Positions 9,432-19,413 of a DNA stretch of 64,000 nucleotides are shown piece after piece. Each line of letters starts with the position of its first letter. Positions within the stretch are counted from its first letter, which is position 1. The translations under genes and the position numbers were made by a program. This DNA comes from Globicatella sulfidifaciens DSM 15739. Its GTDB lineage: Bacteria; Bacillota; Bacilli; Lactobacillales; Aerococcaceae. The stretch lies in the NCBI RefSeq assembly GCF_900167405.1, contig NZ_FUWO01000008.1, positions 35,069-99,068 on the forward strand, written 5' to 3'. The notes beneath the pieces were generated by a model. The model saw nothing but the letters and a program-made list of their open reading frames with translations, was not told the DNA's origin and did no database searches.

Positions 9432-11399
9432 TTATTTTTTGATAAATTCATATGAATCTTCTAAAGTAGCAAATGGTCCTGGATACGGTGTTAAGTCACG
9501 ATGATTGCCATAGAAATCTTGATTGAAAATAATATCTGTTTCATCGGCACTTTCAAAACGTTGTTCTGGTTCAAAAGCAACTCCTAGCATTTCAGTTTGA
9601 ATTAAATTTACCTTAAATGCATTCAGATACTCCGCAATATTGGTTTCTAAAGTGTAATGTCCGTCATGCTCGATTAGTTCCAATTTAATGGATTCTTCTA
9701 AAGTTAATTGATTTTCTTCTTTAGCAAAGGCTTCCGCGCCATTTAAATAAACATTACCATTAATCCAAACTGGTAACTTGCCAAAATGAGCATTATGCAT
9801 TTTCATCATGCTAGGAAACTCATTTTCTAATTCAAAATCTTTTATCCAGTCTTCATATAAAGGATATTCATTAAATAGCGAAGTGCCTGTAACAGCCTCA
9901 TTTTTATCTTGTCCCCATTTTTGAATAAAGATATTATTGTAAATACGATGATCCCCATGCAAGAAAGTCATAAACCCTGCCACTTCTGTACGATGCTGAA
10001 TATGATAAGGGGTATAACGCATATCAGTACGTCCATCCTCTAAAGTTGAATCGGTGCCCCCTCCAATAGATATAAATGGTCCCGAACACAAGTTATGAAT
10101 AATCGCACATCCTTGGGAGGCAATACGCATTGAATGTTTTGATAAGCAAACATTATTGTCAATAATCGTTGGTCCATGACTTACTTCAACAAAAATATCT
10201 TGATTTAATTGTCCTTTTTCAATATCACCTTTTGGTGGATGATTATCATGTAAGAAGTTTTGAGTTAAACGCGTTCCTTGAGCTTGCCAATCACACCAAA
10301 TCCCCATAAAACAATGATGAATATGATTGCGTCTCATTAGAACATCAATGGCCGCATGAATTTTAATACCTGCGACTTCTGCCCCAATTAATTCCTGCAT
10401 GATATTTATATGGTGAATGTGATTATCTTCAATTGTTGAGAAGACTGCTCCCATACGTCCTACAATACCGGCTTGCTCACAATGATGAATATGATTACGT
10501 CGAACAAGATGGTGTCCGATATTTTCTTTGGTCCATCCATGATATTGACCACGGCAAACAGCATCTCTTTCCATTTGAGTTGGTGTTTTAAGATGACGAT
10601 GCGTGAAATACTGGTCATTCTCCGGATCACGATATTTACCTAAGGAAATGCCTACACATTTACTATGACTCACTTCACAGTCTTCAATGACCCACCCTTT
10701 AGACCAATGCGGGCCAATTAAGCCATCTTGGAAGGATGCCGGTGGAGCCCAAGTGGTAGCCGCCATTATTAATTTAAATCCAGATACTTGAATATAATTT
10801 CGCCCTGTTTCTTTAGGCATGAAGACTCTTCGTCTAACATTTATTTCAACATTTTCCTCATTAGGATTCTTGCCATGAAAATTTGCGTAAATTTCAGTAT
10901 ATTCCCCATTTTGTTTTGTATACCATTTGTAAATTGATTTTTCAGGTTCCCAAGAACGTTCGTCCACTTCACCTTTAAGACAATCTTCTAGACTTTGAAC
11001 TTCATAGAAAGTGAGATCATTCATATAAACAGCTCCGGTATGATTAATTGCAGGTCCGAAATACCAATCTCCCCAAACTAATGTCGTATATGGATTATAG
11101 TCACCAAACGTATCATTATGAATGGATACTTTCCAAACATTATCTTGATAGGGTTCCCAGTTTGTAATACGTTCAGCACCTGAAATAATAGCACCTAAGG
11201 GTTCGGTTGAGCGATAGATGATGGGATTACCCTCTTCGCCACCATTAACGGGACTAACATATTCACGATATAATCCAGGAGCCACTAAAACCTCATCGCC
11301 AGCAACCGCAATTTTAGCAGCATCGTTAATATGCTTGAATGGTTTTTCTTTCGAACCATCCCCATCATATTTTGCTCTAGCATTGACATAAATTAACAA
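9432..11399 (-). CDS. GH120 beta-xylosidase (parallel beta-helix)
   Basis: A 655-residue protein without signal peptide. The start (G-D-G-S-K-E-K-P-F-K-H-I-N-D-A-A) is typical of right-handed beta-helix sugar hydrolases. The central segments W-A-P-P-A-S-F-Q-D-G-L-I-G-P and W-S-K-G-W-V-I-E-D resemble the Thermoanaerobacterium GH120 xylosidase XylC as I remember it. The two catalytic acids described for that enzyme are matched by Asp370 (I-W-C-D-W) and Glu405 (V-E-V-S-H-G-P). It would act on xylo-oligosaccharides alongside the GH39 enzyme. It is the first gene of the operon, with a TTG start behind AGGAGG, facing an AraC regulator gene. Confidence 0.85.
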   Translation of the reverse strand: MLIYVNARAKYDGDGSKEKPFKHINDAAKIAVAGDEVLVAPGLYREYVSPVNGGEEGNPIIYRSTEPLGAIISGAERITNWEPYQDNVWKVSIHNDTFGDYNPYTTLVWGDWYFGPAINHTGAVYMNDLTFYEVQSLEDCLKGEVDERSWEPEKSIYKWYTKQNGEYTEIYANFHGKNPNEENVEINVRRRVFMPKETGRNYIQVSGFKLIMAATTWAPPASFQDGLIGPHWSKGWVIEDCEVSHSKCVGISLGKYRDPENDQYFTHRHLKTPTQMERDAVCRGQYHGWTKENIGHHLVRRNHIHHCEQAGIVGRMGAVFSTIEDNHIHHINIMQELIGAEVAGIKIHAAIDVLMRRNHIHHCFMGIWCDWQAQGTRLTQNFLHDNHPPKGDIEKGQLNQDIFVEVSHGPTIIDNNVCLSKHSMRIASQGCAIIHNLCSGPFISIGGGTDSTLEDGRTDMRYTPYHIQHRTEVAGFMTFLHGDHRIYNNIFIQKWGQDKNEAVTGTSLFNEYPLYEDWIKDFELENEFPSMMKMHNAHFGKLPVWINGNVYLNGAEAFAKEENQLTLEESIKLELIEHDGHYTLETNIAEYLNAFKVNLIQTEMLGVAFEPEQRFESADETDIIFNQDFYGNHRDLTPYPGPFATLEDSYEFIKK

Positions 11400-11500
11400 G
11401 TTATTCCTCCTAACATTTTATTACTATACAACTCATCATCTTTATACTATAATAAATGAAAGCGTATAAAAATATCCATTTTGAACAACTTGGAGGAAAT
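11400..11500. promoter_or_regulatory. Divergent promoter region with half-conserved cre-like site
   Basis: The 100 bp between the GH120 operon (minus) and the AraC-type gene (plus) must hold both promoters. On the plus strand, 11456-11471 begins ATGAAAGCG, a perfect left half of a CcpA cre site, but the right half is degraded. Catabolite repression of a xylan operon would be expected, so this is a candidate only. Confidence 0.35.
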
Positions 11501-12595
11501 ATGTATCCTAAACAAACTCAATTAAACAATTTGTTATTTAGTCAACTTAATCCAGATGCCGTTCCATCATCTGAAAATTCACATCTGCATCTTAGTCACA
11601 AATCTAATACTGATTTAGTTATTTATGATATTTCGATGCCCTATTTAATTTTATACCAGGCTTTATATCCAACATTAAATCGAAGTATCTATTTTGAATT
11701 TAGCGAACAACACAAAAAGCAGTTCATTTCAACCTATGAAGCTACTACTCAAACCGAGATGCCCATGCATTCACACGACTTTTATGAGTTAACGATTGTC
11801 TTGTCTGGAGAATGTAAAATGAAAATCGAAAATGAAATTGTCAGTTTTAAAGCTGGAGATTGCTGGTTTGGTAATAAGAATATTCATCATAAGGAATTCA
11901 TGGATTGTGAACTGGAAATTGTCCAATTTCTGTTTAAGGAAGAGTATATCATCGAAATTTTTGATAATAACTTAGCCTATAATGAAGAAAATATTCCCTC
12001 ATCTTTAAGTTCATTTTTTTCGAAATTATTCCATCGAAATAATAAAAATCCATTTTATAATAGTAAAGAATATGTTGACATTCGTATTAAAGATTTTCAG
12101 CATTTGACAATAATTCATCAATTTATTAATGAATTGATGACAGAACTATTGTTTGGTTATCATGGTAAAAGCCATATTATGAAGGGACTAATATGTAAAT
12201 TATTTTATTTTTTAGAAGATAAAGCTGTTTTTAATATTGAAACCCATCTAGCGCAATTAACTACGGAAGAACACATTTTGTTTACGATAGCTTCTGCCTA
12301 TAAAGATAAAATGGGCTTATTTTCTCGTAAAGAAATAGAAGAGTTAACGGGGTATAATGGTAATTATGTCGCTAGAATTGTCAAAAAAAATACCGGGATG
12401 AATTTATTAGATTACGGGAAAATCTTTTTATTAGAACACGCTCGACAGCTCTTAATTAACACCAACCTTAGTGTTCAAGAAATTGTAGAAAAATTAGGTT
12501 ACTCGAATCGTTATTATTTTAATCGTATCTTTATTGAGCGCTATCAGGTCACACCATCTGAATTTAGAAAACTCAACCGCATGAAGAGTAATTAA
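11501..12595 (+). CDS. AraC-family regulator with cupin domain
   Basis: A 364-residue regulator. The ATG at 11501 is preferred to one 15 codons upstream because GGAGG sits directly before it (11492-11496). A cupin-like sensor covers about residues 85-145 (M-P-M-H-S-H-D-F-Y-E-L, then G-E-C-K-M-K and F-K-A-G-D-C-W-F). The C-terminus carries an AraC DNA-binding domain with I-V-E-K-L-G-Y-S-N-R-Y-Y-F-N-R-I-F and T-P-S-E-F-R-K. Divergent placement from the GH120 gene suggests it controls the xylan-degrading operon in response to a sugar. It is distinct from the other AraC gene at 2564 by size and sequence, so the locus probably has separate regulators for import and hydrolysis. Confidence 0.87.
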   Translation: MYPKQTQLNNLLFSQLNPDAVPSSENSHLHLSHKSNTDLVIYDISMPYLILYQALYPTLNRSIYFEFSEQHKKQFISTYEATTQTEMPMHSHDFYELTIVLSGECKMKIENEIVSFKAGDCWFGNKNIHHKEFMDCELEIVQFLFKEEYIIEIFDNNLAYNEENIPSSLSSFFSKLFHRNNKNPFYNSKEYVDIRIKDFQHLTIIHQFINELMTELLFGYHGKSHIMKGLICKLFYFLEDKAVFNIETHLAQLTTEEHILFTIASAYKDKMGLFSRKEIEELTGYNGNYVARIVKKNTGMNLLDYGKIFLLEHARQLLINTNLSVQEIVEKLGYSNRYYFNRIFIERYQVTPSEFRKLNRMKSN

Positions 12596-12610
12596 TATAT
12601 ACCATATATA

Positions 12611-12646
12611 TTAAAAAACGCCGACTGGTTGAATCCAGTCGACGCT
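12611..12646 (-). terminator. Rho-independent terminator of the infC operon
   Basis: On the minus strand, CGTCGACTGG and CCAGTCGGCG form a 10-bp stem with one G-T wobble, a six-base loop and a following run of T. It lies just beyond the rplT stop. Confidence 0.88.
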
Positions 12647-12667
12647 TAATAGTGATTGATAATTAAA

Positions 12668-13024
12668 TTATGCTAATGCTTTTTTAGCTTCTTCAACTAA
12701 AGCTGTAAATGCTTCAGCATCGTTGATTGCTAATTCTGATAACATTTTACGGTTTACTTCAATACCTGCTTTTTTCAAGCCATTCATTAATACTGAGTAG
12801 CTAATACCGTTCATACGAGCAGCTGCATTGATACGAGTAATCCATAAGCGACGGAAGTCACGTTTCTTTTGACGACGGTCACGGTATGCATAAGAGTATG
12901 ATTTCATTACTTGCTGTTTAGCAGTTTTGAATAATACACTTTTCGCTCCATAGTAACCTTTTGCTAATTTTAATGTACGTTTACGACGTTGACGGGTAAC
13001 TGATCCACCTTTAACACGTGCCAT
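12668..13024 (-). CDS. rplT: 50S ribosomal protein L20
   Basis: The 118-residue product matches L20 throughout, starting [15 protein letters not shown] and containing the conserved G-Y-Y-G-A-K and [10 protein letters not shown] segments. L20 binds 23S rRNA early in 50S assembly. It is the last gene of the usual infC-rpmI-rplT operon, 30 bp after rpmI, with AGGAGG before the ATG. In Bacillus the free protein represses its own operon by binding the leader mRNA, which fits the structured leader upstream of infC here. Confidence 0.98.
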   Translation of the reverse strand: MARVKGGSVTRQRRKRTLKLAKGYYGAKSVLFKTAKQQVMKSYSYAYRDRRQKKRDFRRLWITRINAAARMNGISYSVLMNGLKKAGIEVNRKMLSELAINDAEAFTALVEEAKKALA

Positions 13025-13054
13025 GTTTCATTCCTCCTTAGTTCTTCTAGAATA

Positions 13055-13252
13055 TTATAATGCTGAGATTTGATGTTTGATACGTTTCATGTCAGACGGA
13101 TGTACCAAAGTTGCTTTTGCTAATTGACGACGTTGTTTTTTAGTTTTTCCGTGGAAACGGTGACTAGTAAAAGCACGCGAACGTTTTAATTTCCCTGAAC
13201 CTGTACGTTTTACACGTTTAGCTAATCCACGGTGAGTTTTTTGTTTTGGCAT
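13055..13252 (-). CDS. rpmI: 50S ribosomal protein L35
   Basis: The 65-residue protein begins [13 protein letters not shown] and is very basic, as expected for L35, with the conserved segment A-F-T-S-H in the middle. It lies between infC and rplT with short spacers and an AGGAGG site, in the standard order. Confidence 0.98.
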   Translation of the reverse strand: MPKQKTHRGLAKRVKRTGSGKLKRSRAFTSHRFHGKTKKQRRQLAKATLVHPSDMKRIKHQISAL

Positions 13253-13273
13253 GATTATTCCTCCTGAAATCTA

Positions 13274-13795
13274 TTATTCTGCTGATTTTACTGGTGAAAG
13301 CATAATAAACATGCTTCGACCATCCATTTTAGGTTGAGATTCAACAACAGCAAATTCTTTTGTATCTTCAATAAAATCTTCTAAAACTTCACGACCTAAA
13401 TCTTTATGCGTAATGGCACGTCCTCTAAAACGAATACTCGCTTTAACTTTATCACCATTACCTAAGAATTTAATCGCTTGACGTAATTTAGTATTGTAGT
13501 CGTGGTCTTCAATAGAAGGACTCAAACGAACTTCTTTAACTGTAATTGTCTTTTGATTTTTACGTTGTTCTTTTTCGTTCTTTTGCATTTCGTATCGATA
13601 CTTACCGTAATCCATAATTCTGGCAACAGGTGGCTGTGCAGATGGTGATACTAATACTAAGTCTAGACCGAATGTTTCAGCAATTGTCAATGCATCATCT
13701 AATGATTTTACTCCGATTTGTTCGCCATTGTCTCCAATTACGCGTACCTCATTAGCTCGGATTTCTTCGTTAATTGGTAATTCTTTAACGATAAT
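13274..13795 (-). CDS. infC: Translation initiation factor IF-3, probable AUU start
   Basis: The protein matches IF-3: an N-terminal domain ([13 protein letters not shown]), a lysine-rich linker near residues 80-95, and a C-terminal domain ending with the typical I-M-L-S-P. An in-frame ATG exists at 13807, but the Shine-Dalgarno motif GGAGGTG lies directly on and after that ATG and cannot serve it. The best-placed codons are ATT (13793-13795) or ATC (13790-13792). IF-3 genes in many bacteria start with AUU or a similar rare codon, which lets IF-3 repress its own synthesis. I therefore place the start at ATT, giving 173 residues. First gene of the operon. Confidence 0.9.
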   Translation of the reverse strand: MIVKELPINEEIRANEVRVIGDNGEQIGVKSLDDALTIAETFGLDLVLVSPSAQPPVARIMDYGKYRYEMQKNEKEQRKNQKTITVKEVRLSPSIEDHDYNTKLRQAIKFLGNGDKVKASIRFRGRAITHKDLGREVLEDFIEDTKEFAVVESQPKMDGRSMFIMLSPVKSAE

Positions 13796-13817
13796 TTCCA
13801 CCTCCATAATAGTTTGA

Positions 13818-13990
13818 GCGGCAAGTAGGATCCGTCATACAATAAAAAAGCAAGTTTACATAATAAACTTGCCGCAATAATAGACGTACAATGAATAACC
13901 ATTGAAGTCTTCTTATTTGCCACACACCTACTAGTGTTGGCGAGAAACGGCAGTTTCTACTTGTTTTCTCAACTTTTATATAGTACCATA
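13818..13990 (-). promoter_or_regulatory. infC operon leader (L20-leader-like)
   Basis: The minus-strand leader contains an imperfect GCCA/GTGGC hairpin, a terminator hairpin (annotated separately) and a segment GCGGCAAG (read at 13875-13868) that overlaps the 5' terminator arm. That segment can instead pair with CTTGCCGC just before the infC ribosome binding site (13825-13818). Alternative pairing plus an internal terminator matches the known L20-controlled leader of Firmicutes infC operons. Assignment rests on position and structure; I could not compare it with a covariance model. Confidence 0.6.
13842..13873 (-). terminator. Attenuator terminator in infC leader
   Basis: GCAAGTTTA and TAAACTTGC form a perfect 9-bp stem with a five-base loop, followed on the minus strand by six T. 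It stands about 45 bp before the infC start, so it would stop transcription within the leader unless antiterminated. Confidence 0.85.
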
Positions 13991-14380
13991 GATAATCTAC
14001 TTACGCAACCCTTAAACGTGATTATTTTTATTTAGTTCTTTTCTAATCAAACTTCGATAGCTTTATTTTGATTAAATACTTCTGTACAACAACAATCAAA
14101 CGCACTTTTCTTATTATAACCAATATAGACAATGGTTGTCCACTCCTATTTACAAAATTCAAATCACACAGTATCTGACAAAGAGCCACCCTTTAGAATG
14201 CGACTGTGTTCTCTTTATATTGATACTGTGCAACGATCACTTAATCCTTGTTTCCTTTTTAATAACAACATAACTGTGTAAAAAACATTGCTACCATATA
14301 AAGATAGACTAAAGTATACAAGTGATAGTTTCCAAAGAAACCATCTTAACATCATGTATGATTGATTTATCTTTCCATAA
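13991..14380. other. Intergenic region between fhs and infC leader
   Basis: No convincing gene is present. It should hold the infC promoter (minus strand). Near 14325-14347 a weak GTTTC/GAAAC hairpin follows the fhs stop but has no T-run, so I do not call it a terminator. Nothing else stands out. Confidence 0.5.
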
Positions 14381-16057
14381 TTAAGACAATCCGATAATTG
14401 TGCCTTCCTCGGTAATATCCATATGGTTGGCAGCAGGTACTTTAGGTAAACCGGGCATGGTCATAATATCGCCCGTTAATGCTACAATAAAGCCGGCACC
14501 TGCATACACTTTTAAGTGACGAACGGTTACTTCAAAATCAGTTGGCGCTCCTAATAATTTTGGATTATCAGTAAATGAATATTGTGTTTTCGCCATACAA
14601 ATAGGCAATTTGTCGAACCCTAAGGTCGTTAATTGACGAGCTTGACGACGAGCTTGTGGGGTTAACTTCACTTGACGTCCACCATAAATCTTTTGAACGA
14701 TTGCTTGCAATTTTTCTTCAATCGTATCCTCTAATTGATAAACATATTGCAATTTTGATTCTTTTTCGGCAACAGCAACAACTTTTTCTGCTAGTTCCAT
14801 TGTTCCTTTACCGCCATTAGCCCAACCATCTGATAAAGCCACTTCGACTCCCAATTCGTGACACACTTTCTGCACTACCGCAAATTCAGCCTCCGTGTCG
14901 GTAGCAAATTTATTAATCGCCACCACGACTGGTTTGCCAAATTGTTCAGTCACATTTTGTACGTGACGACGTAAGTTGGCCACACCCTTTTCAAGTGCTA
15001 TCACATTTTCTTTAGATAAATCTTCGCGTTTAACACCTCCATGCATTTTCAAAGCACGGATAGTCGCCACCACAACGACAGCATCAGGTTCTATTTCGCC
15101 AAGGCGACATTTAATGTCCATAAATTTTTCTGCACCTAAATCTGCACCAAAGCCTGCTTCGGTAACGGTGTAATCTGCTAATTTCATTGCTGTCTTCGTA
15201 GCGATGATTGAATTACAACCATGCGCGATATTGGCAAAAGGACCACCATGAATAAAGGCTGGTGTGCCTTCTAATGTTTGTACTAAATTCGGATTAATGG
15301 CATCTTTCATTAATATAGCTAACGCACCTGATATTTGAAGGTCTTCCACCGTAACAGGTTCACCACTATTGTTATAAGCAACAATGATTCGGCCTAATTT
15401 GGACTTTAAGTCGGTCATGTTTTCCGCTAAACATAAAATAGACATGATTTCTGAAGCCACAGTAATATCAAAACCATCTTCATGTGGAAAGCCATCTGAT
15501 TTTTTACCTAATCCTGAAACAATATTACGAAGTTGGCGATCATTCATATCAACGACACGTTTCCAAGTAATGGAACGAGCATCAATATCTAATTCATTAC
15601 CATGATGAATATGATTATCTAAAGCAGCTGCCACTAAATTATTGGTTGCGGAAATTGCGTGGAAATCTCCTGTAAAATGAAGATTGATATCTTCCATCGG
15701 AATAACTTGCGAGTAACCTCCACCAGCAGCACCACCTTTCATCCCAAAGACTGGACCTAAAGAAGGTTCACGTAAAGCAACCATTGCATTCTTACCAATC
15801 TGTCTAAGACCATCGGCTAATCCAACTGAAACGGTTGTTTTACCCTCACCGGCCGGCGTTGGCGAAATGGCTGTCACTAAAATCAGTTTACCGTTTTGAC
15901 GTTCGTCTAAATCAGCTATTTGGTTGACTAAAACCTTTGCTTTATCATGACCATAAGGGGATAACTCGGTTGGTTGAATACCTAATTTATCCGCAATGAC
16001 TTGAATTGGTAATGGTTGGATGCTATGTGCAATTTCAATATCAGTTAAATGTGACAA
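14381..16057 (-). CDS. fhs: Formate--tetrahydrofolate ligase
   Basis: The 558-residue protein is full length and shows the ATP-binding segment T-P-A-G-E-G-K-T-T (residues about 66-74), followed by the family-typical G-L-A-D-G-L and later [12 protein letters not shown]. The enzyme joins formate and tetrahydrofolate with ATP to give 10-formyl-THF. It starts with TTG behind AGGAGA, 20 bp after purD, so it is the last gene of the purine operon. That makes sense, because PurN and PurH, encoded upstream, both consume 10-formyl-THF. Confidence 0.96.
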   Translation of the reverse strand: MSHLTDIEIAHSIQPLPIQVIADKLGIQPTELSPYGHDKAKVLVNQIADLDERQNGKLILVTAISPTPAGEGKTTVSVGLADGLRQIGKNAMVALREPSLGPVFGMKGGAAGGGYSQVIPMEDINLHFTGDFHAISATNNLVAAALDNHIHHGNELDIDARSITWKRVVDMNDRQLRNIVSGLGKKSDGFPHEDGFDITVASEIMSILCLAENMTDLKSKLGRIIVAYNNSGEPVTVEDLQISGALAILMKDAINPNLVQTLEGTPAFIHGGPFANIAHGCNSIIATKTAMKLADYTVTEAGFGADLGAEKFMDIKCRLGEIEPDAVVVVATIRALKMHGGVKREDLSKENVIALEKGVANLRRHVQNVTEQFGKPVVVAINKFATDTEAEFAVVQKVCHELGVEVALSDGWANGGKGTMELAEKVVAVAEKESKLQYVYQLEDTIEEKLQAIVQKIYGGRQVKLTPQARRQARQLTTLGFDKLPICMAKTQYSFTDNPKLLGAPTDFEVTVRHLKVYAGAGFIVALTGDIMTMPGLPKVPAANHMDITEEGTIIGLS

Positions 16058-16077
16058 AAATTCTTACTCTCCTTCTC

Positions 16078-17325
16078 TTATTGGCCAATATCTTGACGAT
16101 AACTTAAATTTGAACTTTTAATTTGTTTAACCAACTCATAGGCTCTTTCTCTAGCCATCGCTCGACTACTTCCCAAGCCCACTGCAGTTAATACTCGCCC
16201 GCCGATATTCACAATGGTATCTTCTATTTTTTTGGTTCCATTATGAAATAATAGTTGATCCGAAGCTATTGATGGCGGTAATTCAATCGGATGGTTTTTA
16301 TCAAACGTTTGTGGATATCCTTTAGAATGAAGCACCACCCCAACTGAATGTTGGGGAGACCACTGAAGGTCATGCTCATTCAAATTATTTGCAACGGCCT
16401 TTTGAATTAATTCAACTAAATCCGATTCAAGTCTTGGTAAAAGCACTTGCGTTTCAGGATCGCCAAAACGAACATTAAATTCCAAGACTTTGGGTTGGTG
16501 ATGATCGACCATTAATCCAACAAATAATACCCCTGTGAAATCAAACCCTTCTGACTCTAATCCATATTCAATTTGTGCTAAAAGAGTTTGAATCCCTTGA
16601 TGCAAATCAGTGGCAAGACTATTAGCTGGAGAATAGCCACCTAAACCGCCGGTATTAAGTCCTTGATCGCCTTCTTCGGCTTTTTTATAATCATGGGCCA
16701 TATCTAATGGAAATAATTTATTATGGGAAACCAAACATAAGAGTGATATTTCCTCACCCGTTAAATATTCTTCAATAACCACTTGATGGCCTGCTGCACC
16801 AAATTGGTGATGATTCATCATCGAGTCAAGCGTCTCTTTTACTTCTTCTCTTGTCTGAGCAATCACAACCCCTTTTCCTAGTGCTAAACCATCTGCTTTT
16901 AAAACGATTGGCAAAGATAACGATTCAGTCACGCGGATTCCTTCTTCATAAGAGGTTACCGTTTCATAGGTAGCAGTTGGAATTTGATGGCGGACTAAAA
17001 ACTGTTTGGTGAAATCTTTTGAGCCTTCAAACTGAGCACAGTGACGATTCGGTCCAAAGATAACGAGCCCTGCAGCTTCAAAAGCATCAACTACACCTAG
17101 ACATAGTGGTTCCTCAGGACCCACTATGGTCAGGTCTATCGCTCTCTCTTGAGCAAAAGCCACTAAAGCTGGAATATCTGTTGGTTCTATTTCAACTTGA
17201 GTCGCAATTGAGGATATACCAGCGTTGCCTTTCGCTACAAACACTCCTTCAACTTGTGGCGATTGTGACACTTTCCAAGCTAGCGCATGTTCACGGCCAC
17301 CATTTCCGATAATCAATATTTTCAC
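16078..17325 (-). CDS. purD: Phosphoribosylamine--glycine ligase
   Basis: A 415-residue ATP-grasp enzyme converting phosphoribosylamine, glycine and ATP to GAR. The true start is GTG at 17325, giving the family start K-I-L-I-I-G-N-G-G-R-E-H-A with AGGAGG six bases upstream. An in-frame ATG 25 codons upstream would overlap purH and encode a non-homologous tail. The conserved P-E-E-P-L motif and the G-G-L-G-G-Y-S-P loop are present. It lies 10 bp after purH. The unstable phosphoribosylamine it uses is made by PurF, whose glutaminase site is defective here. Confidence 0.96.
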   Translation of the reverse strand: MKILIIGNGGREHALAWKVSQSPQVEGVFVAKGNAGISSIATQVEIEPTDIPALVAFAQERAIDLTIVGPEEPLCLGVVDAFEAAGLVIFGPNRHCAQFEGSKDFTKQFLVRHQIPTATYETVTSYEEGIRVTESLSLPIVLKADGLALGKGVVIAQTREEVKETLDSMMNHHQFGAAGHQVVIEEYLTGEEISLLCLVSHNKLFPLDMAHDYKKAEEGDQGLNTGGLGGYSPANSLATDLHQGIQTLLAQIEYGLESEGFDFTGVLFVGLMVDHHQPKVLEFNVRFGDPETQVLLPRLESDLVELIQKAVANNLNEHDLQWSPQHSVGVVLHSKGYPQTFDKNHPIELPPSIASDQLLFHNGTKKIEDTIVNIGGRVLTAVGLGSSRAMARERAYELVKQIKSSNLSYRQDIGQ

Positions 17326-17335
17326 AGATTGCCTC

Positions 17336-18847
17336 CTAATGTTTGAAATGACGCATGCCAGTAAAGATAACCGAGATGTCTTGTTGATTAGCGGCTTCAA
17401 TCACTTCCGCGTCTTTAACTGAACCACCCGGTTGGATAATCACTTTAATGCCATAATCGACTAATGTATCAATAGTATCTTTAAAGAAGAAGGCATCTGA
17501 TGCTACAACAGCCCCTTCTAATGGAAATTCTGATCGTTCAAGCGATTTTTCTAAAGCCCAAACGCGTTTCACTTCGCCATGACCTAAGCCATAGGTTTGG
17601 CCATTTTTAGCTACTACCATTGCATTAGATGCAATATGTTTGCACACTTTCCAAGCAAAAATCAAATCTTGTTTCTCTTCTTCGGTAATCGCACGTTCAG
17701 TCATTAACTCCCATTTTTCAAAAAGTTTACGGTCAGTCTCTTGTAATAATAAACCATCGACTGTTTCTTTGAATTGTAAATTATTGGGTTTAATGTCTCC
17801 TAAAGTCGGTATTTCTAACAAACGGATGTTTTTCTTCGCTTGCAATACAGCTAATGCTTCCTCCGAAAATTCAGGCGCTGCCACAATTTCTAAAAAGGTT
17901 TTGCTTAGTAATTGTGCCGTTTCTAAATCGACTGGACGATTAAGGCCAATAATACCGCCAAAAATAGAATTCGGATCACAGTCATGCGCTTTTTGATACG
18001 CTTCTGCTAATGTTGCACCAATCGCAACACCACATGGGTTCGCGTGTTTAACTGCTACAGCAGTTGGTTCTTCAAATTCTAATAATAAATCCAAACAAGC
18101 TTTTAAATCATTTAAATTATTATAGGATAATTCCTTGCCATGTAATTGCTTAAAGTTATATTTCTTTTGACTACTTGAATAATATGCAGCTTGTTGATGT
18201 GGATTTTCGCCATAACGTAAGGATTGTGATGTCTTATAAGCTAAGGTTAAATATTCAGGGAAAGCTACTTCATTAGTACGATTAAAGTAAGCTGCTATTT
18301 GTGCATCGTAGTAGGCTGTCAAATTAAACGCTTTGCCAGCTAAGGTCTGACGCTCCGCTAAACTTAAGCTCCCGTTTTCTTGTAATCGGCTTAATACCCA
18401 ATCATAATCCGCTTGTTCCACGATAATAGTGACATCTTGATAGTTTTTAGCTGCCGCACGAATCATCGATGGACCGCCTACATCAATTTTTTCAATAATA
18501 TCAGCATGAGTCGCATCGACTTTAGCAACCGTCTCTTCAAATGGATATAAACTATTCACGACCATATCAATACCTTGAATATCATGTTCTGCTAAGGTTT
18601 GGCGATGTTCTTCATTATCTCGTTTAAATAAAATTCCTCCATGAATAGCAGGGTGGAGTGTTTTTACTCTTCCGCCTAACATATCCGGATAAGAGGTAAC
18701 ATCCTCAACGGGAGTGACCGCAATCCCAGCCTCTTCTAAACATTTTTGAGTACCACCAGTCGATAATATTTCCCAACCAAGGTCAACTAAACCTTGAGTG
18801 AACTCGACAATACCTGTTTTATCATATACTGAAATTAATGCACGCAC
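17336..18847 (-). CDS. purH: Bifunctional AICAR formyltransferase / IMP cyclohydrolase
   Basis: The 503-residue protein starts A-L-I-S-V-Y-D-K-T-G-I, as in the IMP cyclohydrolase domain (about 1-195). The AICAR transformylase domain follows, with the catalytic segment K-H-A-N-P-C-G near residue 265. It performs the last two steps to IMP using 10-formyl-THF, supplied by the downstream fhs product. It overlaps the end of purN by 13 bp, so translation is probably coupled. Confidence 0.97.
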   Translation of the reverse strand: MRALISVYDKTGIVEFTQGLVDLGWEILSTGGTQKCLEEAGIAVTPVEDVTSYPDMLGGRVKTLHPAIHGGILFKRDNEEHRQTLAEHDIQGIDMVVNSLYPFEETVAKVDATHADIIEKIDVGGPSMIRAAAKNYQDVTIIVEQADYDWVLSRLQENGSLSLAERQTLAGKAFNLTAYYDAQIAAYFNRTNEVAFPEYLTLAYKTSQSLRYGENPHQQAAYYSSSQKKYNFKQLHGKELSYNNLNDLKACLDLLLEFEEPTAVAVKHANPCGVAIGATLAEAYQKAHDCDPNSIFGGIIGLNRPVDLETAQLLSKTFLEIVAAPEFSEEALAVLQAKKNIRLLEIPTLGDIKPNNLQFKETVDGLLLQETDRKLFEKWELMTERAITEEEKQDLIFAWKVCKHIASNAMVVAKNGQTYGLGHGEVKRVWALEKSLERSEFPLEGAVVASDAFFFKDTIDTLVDYGIKVIIQPGGSVKDAEVIEAANQQDISVIFTGMRHFKH

Positions 18848-19413
18848 GATGAATTTCCTCCTATTAAGTCTTTAATACTTTCAATTAAAATATGATGTTC
18901 GATTTCTAATACACGTTGTTGTAAGCTTTCAGGGGTATCTTCTGGCAATACATGAACCACTTCTTGACGAATGATAGGTCCCTCATCTAACTCTGCGTTA
19001 ACCAAATGAGTAGTCGCACCCGTTATTTTCACCCCACGTTTAATCACCGCTTCATGAACTTTTAAACCATAAAATCCTTTACCGCTAAATGCCGGAATTA
19101 AAGAAGGATGAATATTTAAAATTTGAGTTGGATAGGCCGCTAATAGTTCTGGCCCTATTTTTCTTAAATAACCTGCTAATATTACGTAATCTACTTGGGC
19201 TGATTGTAAGGCAGAGGTTATATCACCCTCTAAGCGGCTGGTCAGGGTCTTAATCCCAGCCAAGCGCGCTCTTTCCAAACCATAAGCTGTAGCATCTGAT
19301 GAAATGACGATAGCTATTTCAGCATCTAAAACCTGCTGTTGACAAGCGTCGATAATGGCTTGAAGATTGGTGCCCCCTCCTGAAATTAATACACCTAACT
19401 TTGTCTTTTTCAT
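18835..19413 (-). CDS. purN: Phosphoribosylglycinamide formyltransferase
   Basis: The 192-residue product is the folate-dependent GAR transformylase. It starts with L-G-V-L-I-S-G-G-G-T-N-L-Q-A-I, carries the catalytic H-P-S-L-I-P-A-F motif (His near 103) and the downstream G-A-T-T-H-L segment with its histidine. It overlaps purM by 4 bp and purH by 13 bp. No purT alternative is seen. Confidence 0.96.
   Translation of the reverse strand: MKKTKLGVLISGGGTNLQAIIDACQQQVLDAEIAIVISSDATAYGLERARLAGIKTLTSRLEGDITSALQSAQVDYVILAGYLRKIGPELLAAYPTQILNIHPSLIPAFSGKGFYGLKVHEAVIKRGVKITGATTHLVNAELDEGPIIRQEVVHVLPEDTPESLQQRVLEIEHHILIESIKDLIGGNSSCVH

Noticed and set aside
14325..14347. Terminator after fhs
   Set aside because: The GTTTC/GAAAC hairpin is short, has mismatches and lacks a T-run.
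17326..17400. N-terminal extension of PurD overlapping purH
   Set aside because: The family start and the AGGAGG site both point to GTG at 17325.
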